Source: Deltaproteobacteria bacterium IMCC39146
GTDB lineage: Bacteria > Desulfobacterota > Desulfuromonadia > Desulfuromonadales > BM103
Reading direction: 5' to 3'
Assembly (NCBI GenBank): GCA_030005635.1
Contig: JARUHP010000002.1
Coordinates: 1 to 64,000 of the forward strand
DNA: 64,000 nt
The translations under genes and the position numbers were made by a program. Below are positions 9,189 to 16,578 of this stretch, in pieces. Positions within the stretch are counted from its first letter, which is position 1, and each line of letters starts with the position of its first letter. The notes beneath the pieces are model-generated. The model was not told the DNA's origin. It made no database searches and was given only the letters and a program-made list of their open reading frames with translations.

Positions 9189-10589
9189 TTACTCTTCATC
9201 ACCTCTCTCCGCATTCTCAATCAAAGCCACCCCCACTTCAGCATCCTGCAAAGCCGAAGCAGGTAACTGCTTACGGCTTTTCACTCCCAGATCAATCAAG
9301 TTCTGCGCTCTGGAGATCAAATTACCTTTGCCGCTGGTCAGCTTGTTGTGGGCGGCGTCATAGGTCTTTCGGGTTGTGTCGAGCTGTGTCCCGACTTTCT
9401 CCAAATCCTCAACAAAGCCGACGAACTTGTCATAGAGATTGCCGGCTTTGTCAGCAATCTCAAGGGCGTTCTTGTTCTGGTGCTCGTAGCGCCAGATATT
9501 CTGGATCGTACGTAAGGTCACCAGCAGGGTGGAAGGGCTGACGATCATGATGCTCTGGTCAAAGGCCTTGCGGAAAATCTCACCGTCTTTGTCGATCGCC
9601 AGCATGAAGGCGCCTTCGATCGGTACGAACATGAGAACAAAGTCCAGGCTCTTCACGCCCGGCAGTTCATCATACTTTTTCGACTCCAGGCCTTTCAGGT
9701 GGCCATTGATAGAAATCAGGTGCTCTTTGACAGCCCGATCGCGACCCTCATCCGTTTCCGCACGCATATATTTTTCGTAGGCAACCAGAGACACCTTTGA
9801 GTCGATGATGATGTCCTTTTCTTCCGGAAGATGGACAATGACATCAGGTTTGAGCAGCTTGCCTTCGCCATCTCTGAAGCCGCCTTGTGTAGCATATTCA
9901 AGTCCTTTACGCAGGCCGGATTCCTCGAGGATACGTTCCAGAATAATCTCACCCCAGCTGCCCTGCGTCTTGGTGTTACCCCTGAGCGCTTTGGTCAGAT
10001 TCTCGGCGTCTTCACCAATCTTCTGGTTCAACTCCTGAAGACGTTGTACTTCTTTGATCAGCGAGTGGCGTTCTTTGCCTTCCGTGGTGTAAATATCGGT
10101 GACTTTTTTCTCGAACTCAGCGATCTTTTCTTTGAACGGCGTCAGGATTGTGGCCAGGTTGGCTTTGCTCTGGTCGGCAAAGGTTTTCGTCTTCTCGGTA
10201 AAAATCTGGTTGGCCAGGTTCTCAAATTGGAGCTGCATCTCTTGTCTGGTGTCATTCAGGACTTTGAGACTCTCACCGGAGCGACGAATCTCTTCCTTGA
10301 GCTCCGTGTCGAGGCGTACCTTCTCCCTCTCCAGCAGGGTCTTCTCTTCCTGTAGCTTTTCCGCCTGATCGTTTTGCCTGGCTAATTCGATAACCTGCTG
10401 ACGCAGCTGTTCCTCACGTCCGGTCAGGCGTTCTTCGAGGATAGCCAGCTCTGTAGAGAGTTCCTGTCGTCCCGACATCCTTGCCGCTTCGATACGAGTT
10501 TTCATCAGAATGATGGCCGGAAGAAGTCCGAAAATAAAGCCGACAATGAGGGCGGCCAGTAGCCAGATCAGATCAGGTGCAGCGGTCAT
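9189..10589 (-). CDS. rmuC: DNA recombination protein RmuC
   Basis: RmuC proteins limit recombination at inverted repeats and carry a restriction-endonuclease-like fold. The 466-aa product has one N-terminal membrane segment (about residues 8-28), a long coiled coil (about 40-165), and the conserved core GNTKTQGSWGEIILERILE around residue 205, followed by KPDVIVHLPEEKDIIIDSKV with the D...D.K nuclease-like residues. It ends with a charged tail. It is a single gene convergent with the upstream plus-strand group and separated from it by a REP. Confidence 0.92.
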   Translation of the reverse strand: MTAAPDLIWLLAALIVGFIFGLLPAIILMKTRIEAARMSGRQELSTELAILEERLTGREEQLRQQVIELARQNDQAEKLQEEKTLLEREKVRLDTELKEEIRRSGESLKVLNDTRQEMQLQFENLANQIFTEKTKTFADQSKANLATILTPFKEKIAEFEKKVTDIYTTEGKERHSLIKEVQRLQELNQKIGEDAENLTKALRGNTKTQGSWGEIILERILEESGLRKGLEYATQGGFRDGEGKLLKPDVIVHLPEEKDIIIDSKVSLVAYEKYMRAETDEGRDRAVKEHLISINGHLKGLESKKYDELPGVKSLDFVLMFVPIEGAFMLAIDKDGEIFRKAFDQSIMIVSPSTLLVTLRTIQNIWRYEHQNKNALEIADKAGNLYDKFVGFVEDLEKVGTQLDTTRKTYDAAHNKLTSGKGNLISRAQNLIDLGVKSRKQLPASALQDAEVGVALIENAERGDEE

Positions 10590-10796
10590 GATGAACTCCG
10601 AAAAAGAGGTTGAACCTGCATCCGTGGCGTCAGGAAATGTGATTTCACCGGGGCAGGGTGAGTTCGACTAGCAAAGATAGCCTTCTGTGGGTAAGCCTGC
10701 AAGAGGAGTGTGACAGGATAATTCACAACACTTAAAGTGCCCTCAGTAAAACAATCTCAAGATAATTACTGCGCCTGTATGGGTTTGCAGAAGGTG
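10590..10796. other. 207-bp spacer between rmuC and the aldolase-like gene
   Basis: No open frame, RNA gene or strong hairpin was recognised here. It should contain the rmuC promoter and the 3' end of the upstream minus-strand gene. Confidence 0.5.
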
Positions 10797-11450
10797 TTAG
10801 GGTTTGTTCTGCAATGCACTGTTTAGAGTTCTTATGACAAGGTCGCCGGTTGCTTCTGCACCAGATCCGTAGGCCAGAATACCGTCTTGGTGCCCTCCCA
10901 TAACCAGGAGAGAGGGGCGGGAATCTTCCCGCTCTTTTGCCAGGGCTTCGATTGCAGAGGCCATTTCCGGAGTGCCATAGGCGGCAGAAGGATCGGTGAA
11001 AGGAAGGCTTAAGGCTCTGTAATTATTGAAAATGTCCGGGCTGTGCAGATGCATGACCCAGTGGATTGCCGGATGGCTCTGGTAGAGAATGCCGTGAGAG
11101 AGGGCTTCAGATGACGGCTTGATCTGCCCTGTGGCCTGCAACTGGTTTTTCGCGGGGTTGCAGTGCAGGACGGTGGCGTAATGGTTCGCCCGTAACTCGT
11201 CCAGGTGGCCGGTCTGGGTACCGCTGATTAAAAAGGCATTCCCTCTCTGGCCGGGCAAGCGGCGGCTGAGATTGCCAAAACCATAGCCCTCGTAACGTTC
11301 GGGATCTTGACCGATCAGCCCAAGTTCAAGGAACCTGGTGCGCCAGGTATTTAACTCCAGAAGAAGACTCTCTCCTGGCGCGGGGCCTTCACAGAAATCA
11401 AGATGAAACTTGATGACGCCTTCGTGATTTTCCTGTGCCTTTGCGTTCAA
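10797..11450 (-). CDS. Class II aldolase/adducin-domain protein
   Basis: The 217-aa product resembles the fuculose-phosphate aldolase/ribulose-5-phosphate epimerase fold. It keeps GFGNLSRR near residue 75, FLISGTQTG, the metal-binding HLHSPDIF near residue 135, and a later MGGHQDGILAYG that supplies another His. Real class II aldolases release glyceraldehyde or dihydroxyacetone phosphate from sugar phosphates. The substrate of this member cannot be told from sequence. It stands 9 bp beyond the Dabb gene on the same strand, so the two are probably cotranscribed. Confidence 0.75.
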   Translation of the reverse strand: MNAKAQENHEGVIKFHLDFCEGPAPGESLLLELNTWRTRFLELGLIGQDPERYEGYGFGNLSRRLPGQRGNAFLISGTQTGHLDELRANHYATVLHCNPAKNQLQATGQIKPSSEALSHGILYQSHPAIHWVMHLHSPDIFNNYRALSLPFTDPSAAYGTPEMASAIEALAKEREDSRPSLLVMGGHQDGILAYGSGAEATGDLVIRTLNSALQNKP

Positions 11451-11459
11451 GGTTTTAAC

Positions 11460-11750
11460 TTAACCTTCGAAGTCGACAGCAACAGCGCCCGAGGTGATCG
11501 CTTTGACATGGGCGACGACTTTTTGATGCTCAGGATGCACCTGGTAACGTTGCAGGGCATCGAGGTCGTCAAAGCTCGAGATCAGGCCAAGATCGTAGGA
11601 GCGCTCAGAGTGAATGACGTCTTTGCCAAAACGGAACTCGCGAATCTCTTCGATCTTTTGCGGCAGACCTCCCAGCCCTTCGGCCAGCTGTTGAATCTCT
11701 GCTTCTGTAGTTTCCGCTTTGAACTTGAAAAGGACAAGGTGGGTAATCAT
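11460..11750 (-). CDS. Dabb (stress-responsive A/B barrel) family protein
   Basis: The 96-aa protein begins MITHLVLFKFKAETTEAEIQ, the usual Dabb opening, and keeps the central LGLISSFDDLDALQRYQVHP and a HQKVVAHV segment. Dabb domains form a dimeric ferredoxin-like barrel. Members range from cyclases to proteins of unknown role. An AGCAAA stretch rather than a strong ribosome site precedes the ATG. It precedes the aldolase-like gene by 9 bp and follows the TM2 gene by 24 bp, so the three may form one transcript. Confidence 0.85.
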   Translation of the reverse strand: MITHLVLFKFKAETTEAEIQQLAEGLGGLPQKIEEIREFRFGKDVIHSERSYDLGLISSFDDLDALQRYQVHPEHQKVVAHVKAITSGAVAVDFEG

Positions 11751-11774
11751 ATTTTGCTCCGTAATCTAGAAGAA

Positions 11775-12161
11775 TTAAGCGTTAAGTTCAGAAAGTTGAT
11801 CGTTGAGTGTCCAGTAATCGTAGATATAGCCAACGCCAAACAAGCCTCCGGTCGCCAGGTAGAGGATGCCTGTCAGCCATTTGCCCATATACATGCGATG
11901 TACACCGAACAGGCCGAGGAATGTCAGCAGAATCCATGCGGTGTTGTAGTCAGTGGGGCCCGAGGAAAAGCGCTGGTCTGCCTCCTTGTCCATGCCCGGG
12001 ATAAGCACAAGATCAACCAGCCAACCGATTAAGAAGAGGCCCAGCGTAAAGAAGTAGATGGTTCCGGAGATGGGTCTTCCGTAGTAGAAGCGGTGGGCTC
12101 CGGTGAAGCCGAAAAGCCAAAGTAGATAGCCGATCAGAGGGGTGTGGGTGCTCTCTTGCAT
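11775..12161 (-). CDS. TM2 domain-containing membrane protein
   Basis: The 128-aa protein carries two copies of a hydrophobic hairpin module: YLLWLFGFTGAHRFYYGRP near residue 13 and WILLTFLGLFGVHRMYMGKW near residue 80. Each has the G.HRFY/HRMY signature of TM2 proteins. The function of bacterial TM2 proteins is unknown. The start codon lies only 17 bp downstream of a MITE (12179-12346), so the promoter is inside the element or upstream of it. An AGGAT ribosome site lies 8 nt before the ATG. Confidence 0.8.
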   Translation of the reverse strand: MQESTHTPLIGYLLWLFGFTGAHRFYYGRPISGTIYFFTLGLFLIGWLVDLVLIPGMDKEADQRFSSGPTDYNTAWILLTFLGLFGVHRMYMGKWLTGILYLATGGLFGVGYIYDYWTLNDQLSELNA

Positions 12162-12178
12162 CTAGCCGTATCCTGTAT

Positions 12179-12346
12179 CTAGCAACCTGTCGGACTAACC
12201 ATGAACTGGCTGCAAATCTGCCTGTTTGGCCCATATCTCAGTCCCTTTTCGACCAATAGCTACGGCTATTACTCTCAAAAGAGCCAAAATCTGTTCTCAA
12301 ACGGTCAAATTTTCGCTTCAGCCCAGATAGTCCGATAGGCTGCTAG
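12179..12346. mobile_element. MITE-like 168-bp element, copy 2
   Basis: This is the reverse orientation of copy 1, with the same ends (CTAGCAACCTGTCGGAC and TCCGATAGGCTGCTAG) and interior. It lies between two minus-strand genes. Its right-hand CTAG supplies the TAG stop codon of the upstream gene (12343-12345), and its left end is 17 bp from the TM2 start codon. Confidence 0.8.
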
Positions 12347-12819
12347 GGTGTCGGGTTTAAGTTAAAGACATCAAGAATGGTCCGGGTTGCGGAGTTGAGT
12401 CGGATAATTCTATCGTCAATCTGAATAATTTCTGAGCCGGTCGGTTGCTGTGGCAGTCGCCGCAAGATTTCCTCAGGGAGGCTTAGCCCCTGACGATAAA
12501 CCTGGTAATCAAGGCTCTCTCCCGGAGCGACTTTCTTTTGCCAACCGGGTGGTAGCTCTTTGCCGCGAGCGACCTTCTTCTGTAGCCCGGTTGGGAGGTT
12601 TTTTTGTGCTTTCTGCTTCTTGTTACGCTCTTCCTGCTGTACCTGCGCACGAATCATGTTGCGCTCAGCAGGGCTGAAGACTTCTTCATGATTTCTCTCC
12701 GCCTGCTTATGTTTGCTGATTTTCTCAGCTTTGTTGTGCTTCTCTTGCTTGTTGGATTTGGCATACGTTGGCAGGCTGACTGCCAGCGTAAGTAGAACCA
12801 ATATTACAATACGCCACAT
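12343..12819 (-). CDS. Secreted CigR/RcnB-like protein of unknown function
   Basis: The 158-aa product has a signal peptide (MWRIVILVLLTLAVSLPTYA), a very basic coiled stretch (residues 21-85), then two copies of a LP.G.QKKVA.G motif (LPTGLQKKVARGKELPPGWQKKV) and a C-terminal domain ending RIIRLNSATRTILDVFNL. The LPPG...K repeat and the final domain are typical of the RcnB/CigR periplasmic group. The stop codon TAG lies within the terminal CTAG of the adjoining MITE, so the last residues may have been altered by the insertion. Function is not known. Confidence 0.65.
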   Translation of the reverse strand: MWRIVILVLLTLAVSLPTYAKSNKQEKHNKAEKISKHKQAERNHEEVFSPAERNMIRAQVQQEERNKKQKAQKNLPTGLQKKVARGKELPPGWQKKVAPGESLDYQVYRQGLSLPEEILRRLPQQPTGSEIIQIDDRIIRLNSATRTILDVFNLNPTP

Positions 12820-13027
12820 GATGATCTCTCCATATCTGCGAGTTTAGACTGCCTCTGCACAGGGGCAGAAATAGAATCTTGGTAAGCACTGTCACTCTAA
12901 TACATTTTTCTGACGCTGTCATCAGTCTCCCGAGGGAAGTCCGAAATGTGACAGTGTCGTGTTTATAGAGTATATTGACAACTCTTCATTGCAAGGATGT
13001 ACTCTTTGCTCATTCCCGGGAGACGGC

Positions 13028-13714
13028 ATGCAGGAATCGTTTGATCTTTCTGATTACGCATTGCAGGTTCGCAAGGTTTCCAAAGCGTTGATGAGCTCCG
13101 GGTGTAGCTCTGCCGAAGTCTCCGGGCGTATGCATCTGCTGGCCGTGGCTACGGAGAGAGATCTGACCCGCTTCGGTGATTCAGCAGAAAGGTCTCTGGT
13201 CGCCTGCGGCCCCGGGTGTGGGGCATGCTGTGTGTTGAATGTTACGGTTCTCTTCCCTGAAGCGATCACGATCACCTGGTTTTTAAAGCGGCGTTTCTCG
13301 GCCGAACAACTCGATAGCTTGCGTGCCAGGTTACAAGATCTTCTCACCCGAACGCGTTGGCTGGATGATGAAGAACGTCTTTTTGTACGCGTCCCCTGTG
13401 CCTTTCTGGATGCGCAGGGGAGTTGTATAATTCACTCGGTGCGACCACTCTTGTGCCGTTCAATAACCTCTATAGACCCTGCAGCTTGTCATGATGCCGT
13501 CGCCATGGCTCCCCTGGATGGTGCGCCGTGCGTGGAAATGAATCTCTTCCATAAACAATTTATCGATACGGTTTATACTGAATTGGCCGGTGCTCTTGAG
13601 GAGCTGGGGCTTGATCATCGCCCCAGGCGATTAAGTGCTGCGGTGCTGTCTTTGCTTGCCGAGCCGGGTATGGTGGAAACCTTCCTCTCTGGCGGGGCGG
13701 TTCCGATCAACTAG
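13028..13714 (+). CDS. YkgJ-type zinc/iron-chelating cysteine-cluster protein
   Basis: The 228-aa product has the cluster CGPGCGACCVLNVTV around residue 62, later CAFLDAQGSCIIHSVRPLLC around residue 122, and a further Cys at ACHDA. This spacing is that of the YkgJ/CxxCxxCC family, thought to bind Zn or an Fe-S cluster. The frame opens at GTG 12959, but ATG 13028 has GGGAG 5 nt upstream and a start matching the family, so I chose it. The stop codon forms the first bases of a palindrome shared with the convergent gene. Confidence 0.75.
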   Translation: MQESFDLSDYALQVRKVSKALMSSGCSSAEVSGRMHLLAVATERDLTRFGDSAERSLVACGPGCGACCVLNVTVLFPEAITITWFLKRRFSAEQLDSLRARLQDLLTRTRWLDDEERLFVRVPCAFLDAQGSCIIHSVRPLLCRSITSIDPAACHDAVAMAPLDGAPCVEMNLFHKQFIDTVYTELAGALEELGLDHRPRRLSAAVLSLLAEPGMVETFLSGGAVPIN

Positions 13715-13746
13715 TGCCGCGTCAACGACAAACTGACGCGGCACTA
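13712..13746. terminator. Palindrome carrying both stop codons of two convergent genes
   Basis: A perfect 13-bp inverted repeat (TAGTGCCGCGTCA, 9-nt loop, complement) begins with the TAG stop of the plus-strand gene and ends with the TAG stop of the minus-strand gene. It is symmetric and can serve both transcripts. There is no long U-tract. Confidence 0.7.
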
Positions 13747-15708
13747 ATGGATTTCTTTAGAACCTTCGACCTTGATCTTATCGGGTCCTGTCTTCCGGTC
13801 GAAGGTTTTGGGTAAAAGGGTTGACTCTTTCAGGAACTCAGTCATCTCTTCCGCGTTCATGGCAGAGCCGAACAGCTTACCTTGAACCTCATCACAGCCT
13901 CTTTCACGCAAGAAATCCAACTGCTTCGGATCTTCAGCTCCGACGGCCGTCACCGACATGTTCAGGCTGGTCGCCATCAGTAAAATGGCTTCGGCAATCG
14001 CTGCGTAATCAGGGTTGTGAATGATGTCGTGAACAAACACCTTGGCAATTTTGATACGGTGAATCGGGAAGTGTTTGAGATGCAAAAGTGATGAGTAACC
14101 CGTACCAAAGTCATCAATCGCCAGGCTGATGCCGCGGATTTTGAGATCCGTCAGGGCCATGATGCTGTCGTTAACGTGGCCCATAACCGAGTTCTCGGCC
14201 ATCTCTATCTCGAGGGTTTTGAATGCAATGCCGGTGTCGTTCACGATCTCCTCCACGCGATCAATGAAGTTCGCTTGGCGGATGTGATGTCCTGAGAGAT
14301 TGACTGCCATGCGCAACTCTGGCAGACCGGCATCCTGCCACCTCTTGGCCTGAGCACAGGCCGTATGCAAAACCCACTCACCAAGAGGAAAAACCAGCCC
14401 GCTTTCTTCTGCAACACTGATGATCTCTCCCGGCGGAATCAGGTTGCCATTGAGATCGTACCAGCGCAGGAGGGCCTCGACGCCGCTCACCTTGCCCGTG
14501 GCCAGGTCAATCTGTGGCTGGTAGTGTTGCTGTAATTCGCCGCTGCTCAGTGCCTGGCGCAAGCGACTTTCGAGATCGGTCTTGGCGATCGCGGCTGTGT
14601 TCATGTCATCTGAAAAAAACTGGATGTTGTTACGGCCACGACTTTTGGCCACATACATGGCAGTGTCAGCACTTTTTAGCAGGGTTTGCGGATCATCGCC
14701 GTCAACCGGGTAGATCGCGACACCGATGCTGGCCGTCGTGAAAAACTCCCGGCTGTCGATCTGGAAGGGCAGCCCCAGAGTCTCCAGAATACGTCGGCCC
14801 ATGGTGGTGAAGTTGGGGTCATGATTCGGGTCGGCTTGAATGATAACGAATTCATCCCCGCCGAGTCGGGCAAAGGTATCGCCCTCGCGAATAAATTTTT
14901 TCAGACGCTGGGCGACAGACCGTAGCACCATGTCACCGACAGCGTGACCCTGGGTGTCATTGATCAGTTTGAAGCGGTCAAGGTCGAAGAAGAAGACGCC
15001 CACCTGACGATTGTCACGACGCGCCAGGGCCACTGATTGCAGGATGCGATCGTTCATCAGAGCACGGTTGGGCAGGCCGGTCAGGGTGTCGTAGTAGGCT
15101 AGTTTTTCAACGCGCTCCTCGGCAGCGCGATGATTGGTCAGATCATTGAGGACCGCCAGGCTTTCGGTCAGTTGACCATCGGCATCCCGTTGAGCCACCT
15201 CGGAGATGGCGACTGCGATGCTCAATCCGTCCTTCTGGCGCAAGAGGTAGTTGCTGTCTCTGATCTCGCCCAGGGCCTTTAATTGGTCAAAATGTTCTGT
15301 GCGAAGTTTGTCAATATTGTCGTCGATGACAAACTCGAAGAAATCTTTACCGATGACGTCTTCGCGTTCGTAGCCGAGAGTGTCAAGCCATGATTGGCTG
15401 ACGTAGAGGAGATAGCCTGCTCTGTCCATGGAATGAAGCATGGCCGGAGTCTTCTGGTAAAATTGGCGAAAGCGTTTTTCGCTGTTTTCGAGGCGATGGC
15501 TCATGACACGCATACGGCTGTCAGAACGACCAAAGAGGACGCCGATGATCCCGCCGAAGATAATCGGTAACCATAGCTGACCAAGCTCTGGCGGTAGATC
15601 GTGAAAGCTGCGTTCCAATGCTGTGACCGAAGCAACGATTATGGCTCCGGCAAAGAACCAGCAACACAAAAACAAGAGCGGTTTTTTTCTCAGTTTAGAT
15701 TTGGGCAT
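13744..15708 (-). CDS. PAS-GGDEF-EAL membrane protein with a degenerate EAL domain
   Basis: The 654-aa product has two N-terminal membrane helices (residues 10-30 and 45-60), a PAS domain (about 75-195), a GGDEF domain with intact GGDEF near residue 283, and an EAL domain from about 390. GGDEF domains make cyclic di-GMP and EAL domains degrade it. The EAL half keeps VEALLRW, the Asn of MAVNLSG, and DDFGTGYSS. However, the usual KID reads KIA and the usual AEG reads AVG, replacing the glutamate known to be needed for catalysis in RocR-type enzymes. I infer a diguanylate cyclase with a sensing or inactive EAL domain. It is a single gene, convergent with the YkgJ gene. Confidence 0.88.
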   Translation of the reverse strand: MPKSKLRKKPLLFLCCWFFAGAIIVASVTALERSFHDLPPELGQLWLPIIFGGIIGVLFGRSDSRMRVMSHRLENSEKRFRQFYQKTPAMLHSMDRAGYLLYVSQSWLDTLGYEREDVIGKDFFEFVIDDNIDKLRTEHFDQLKALGEIRDSNYLLRQKDGLSIAVAISEVAQRDADGQLTESLAVLNDLTNHRAAEERVEKLAYYDTLTGLPNRALMNDRILQSVALARRDNRQVGVFFFDLDRFKLINDTQGHAVGDMVLRSVAQRLKKFIREGDTFARLGGDEFVIIQADPNHDPNFTTMGRRILETLGLPFQIDSREFFTTASIGVAIYPVDGDDPQTLLKSADTAMYVAKSRGRNNIQFFSDDMNTAAIAKTDLESRLRQALSSGELQQHYQPQIDLATGKVSGVEALLRWYDLNGNLIPPGEIISVAEESGLVFPLGEWVLHTACAQAKRWQDAGLPELRMAVNLSGHHIRQANFIDRVEEIVNDTGIAFKTLEIEMAENSVMGHVNDSIMALTDLKIRGISLAIDDFGTGYSSLLHLKHFPIHRIKIAKVFVHDIIHNPDYAAIAEAILLMATSLNMSVTAVGAEDPKQLDFLRERGCDEVQGKLFGSAMNAEEMTEFLKESTLLPKTFDRKTGPDKIKVEGSKEIH

Positions 15709-15892
15709 AAAAGGCCCTCAATAATGACTTAAATTGCCTGCAAGCAACATGACATCGGGCTGAAGAGTGGGGTCAGTCCAAAAAGTATTTATCGATTCAT
15801 TCTATATATGTTCCAGTTTATGTCAAATCGGCTTGCGGGTGGCGATGACAGTTCCCGATTGCTTGTGCTACTATATAGAATATTTAAAGATA

Positions 15893-16104
15893 CAGCTTAT
15901 AAGCTCAAAAAAGGTTGTAAGTATTTAACGCGAAGATGCAAAGGGGGAGAGAAAGCCCGCAAAGAAAACCACTTCAAAAAGCGAGAATATCGGCCTTTGC
16001 GTCTTTCTTGGCTTTTTTGGCGTCTTTGCGTTGCGCTTTTGATTTCAGCTCTTACTGCTTTGGTGCAAAGACTGTATTTCCTTTGTTTGGGTTATAGACC
16101 CGTA
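15893..16104. repeat. 212-bp imperfect palindromic repeat (CGCAAAGACGC family), copy A
   Basis: The element has TIR-like outer arms, AGCTTATAA...AAAAAAGGTTGTAAG on the left and CCTTTGTTTGGGTTATAGAC on the right. Its inner arms are made of CGAAGATGCAAAG and CGTCTTTGCGTT. It matches the reverse complement of 31401-31611 over almost its full length. Related copies lie at 27508-27656, 28962-29130 and 34775-34915. It fills most of the 478-bp gap before clpS and contains no credible gene. Confidence 0.75.
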
Positions 16105-16186
16105 AGAGTTGGTCTTGCTAAAATTTTGCCAGGGCCAGTCGACAGTTTTTCGAATTGTAGTGTGTTGAATAGATGCAGGTGAAAAG

Positions 16187-16501
16187 ATGGCAAAGCCAAC
16201 GGCTGAAAATCAGACCCGCTCAGAGGTGAAAAGTCGTGCCAGTATTAAGCGGCCACCGATGTTCACTGTTCTCATGCACAACGATGATTACACGTCCATG
16301 GAGTTCGTGGTCGAGGCCCTGATCGCTGTGTTTCACAAATCGCCAACCGAGGCGAACAGAATCATGTTGCATATCCATTTTAAGGGGGCGGGCGTGTGCG
16401 GCGTTTACCCTTTCGAAGTTGCTGAAACCAAGATGAGCAAGGTGCATGATATGGCCCGCAGGGAAGGCTTCCCTTTGCGTTGTTCTCTGGAGCAGGCTTA
16501 A
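16187..16501 (+). CDS. clpS: ATP-dependent Clp protease adaptor ClpS
   Basis: ClpS binds N-degron substrates with destabilising N-terminal residues and hands them to ClpA. The 104-aa protein has a flexible N-terminal tail and the core HNDDYTSMEFVV (residues 27-38) with the conserved N-D/Y pocket, followed by MLHIHFKGAGVCGVYPFEVAE. It begins the clpS-clpA-aat cluster, with clpA 77 bp downstream, which unites adaptor, unfoldase and the transferase that creates N-degrons. Confidence 0.95.
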   Translation: MAKPTAENQTRSEVKSRASIKRPPMFTVLMHNDDYTSMEFVVEALIAVFHKSPTEANRIMLHIHFKGAGVCGVYPFEVAETKMSKVHDMARREGFPLRCSLEQA

Positions 16502-16578
16502 TTTCTGCTATCATGTAATAAAAGAAACGTTAATCGCAAATCAGGGTTGTCTTTACCTGGGTGGAGTGACAGAAATAG

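Noticed and set aside
10590-10796. tRNA-like GGTGAGTTCGACTAG segment
   Set aside because: It resembles a T-arm by chance, but no acceptor or anticodon stem can be formed around it.
15808-16182. 124-codon frame upstream of clpS
   Set aside because: It runs through a dispersed palindromic repeat and has no homology-like features.
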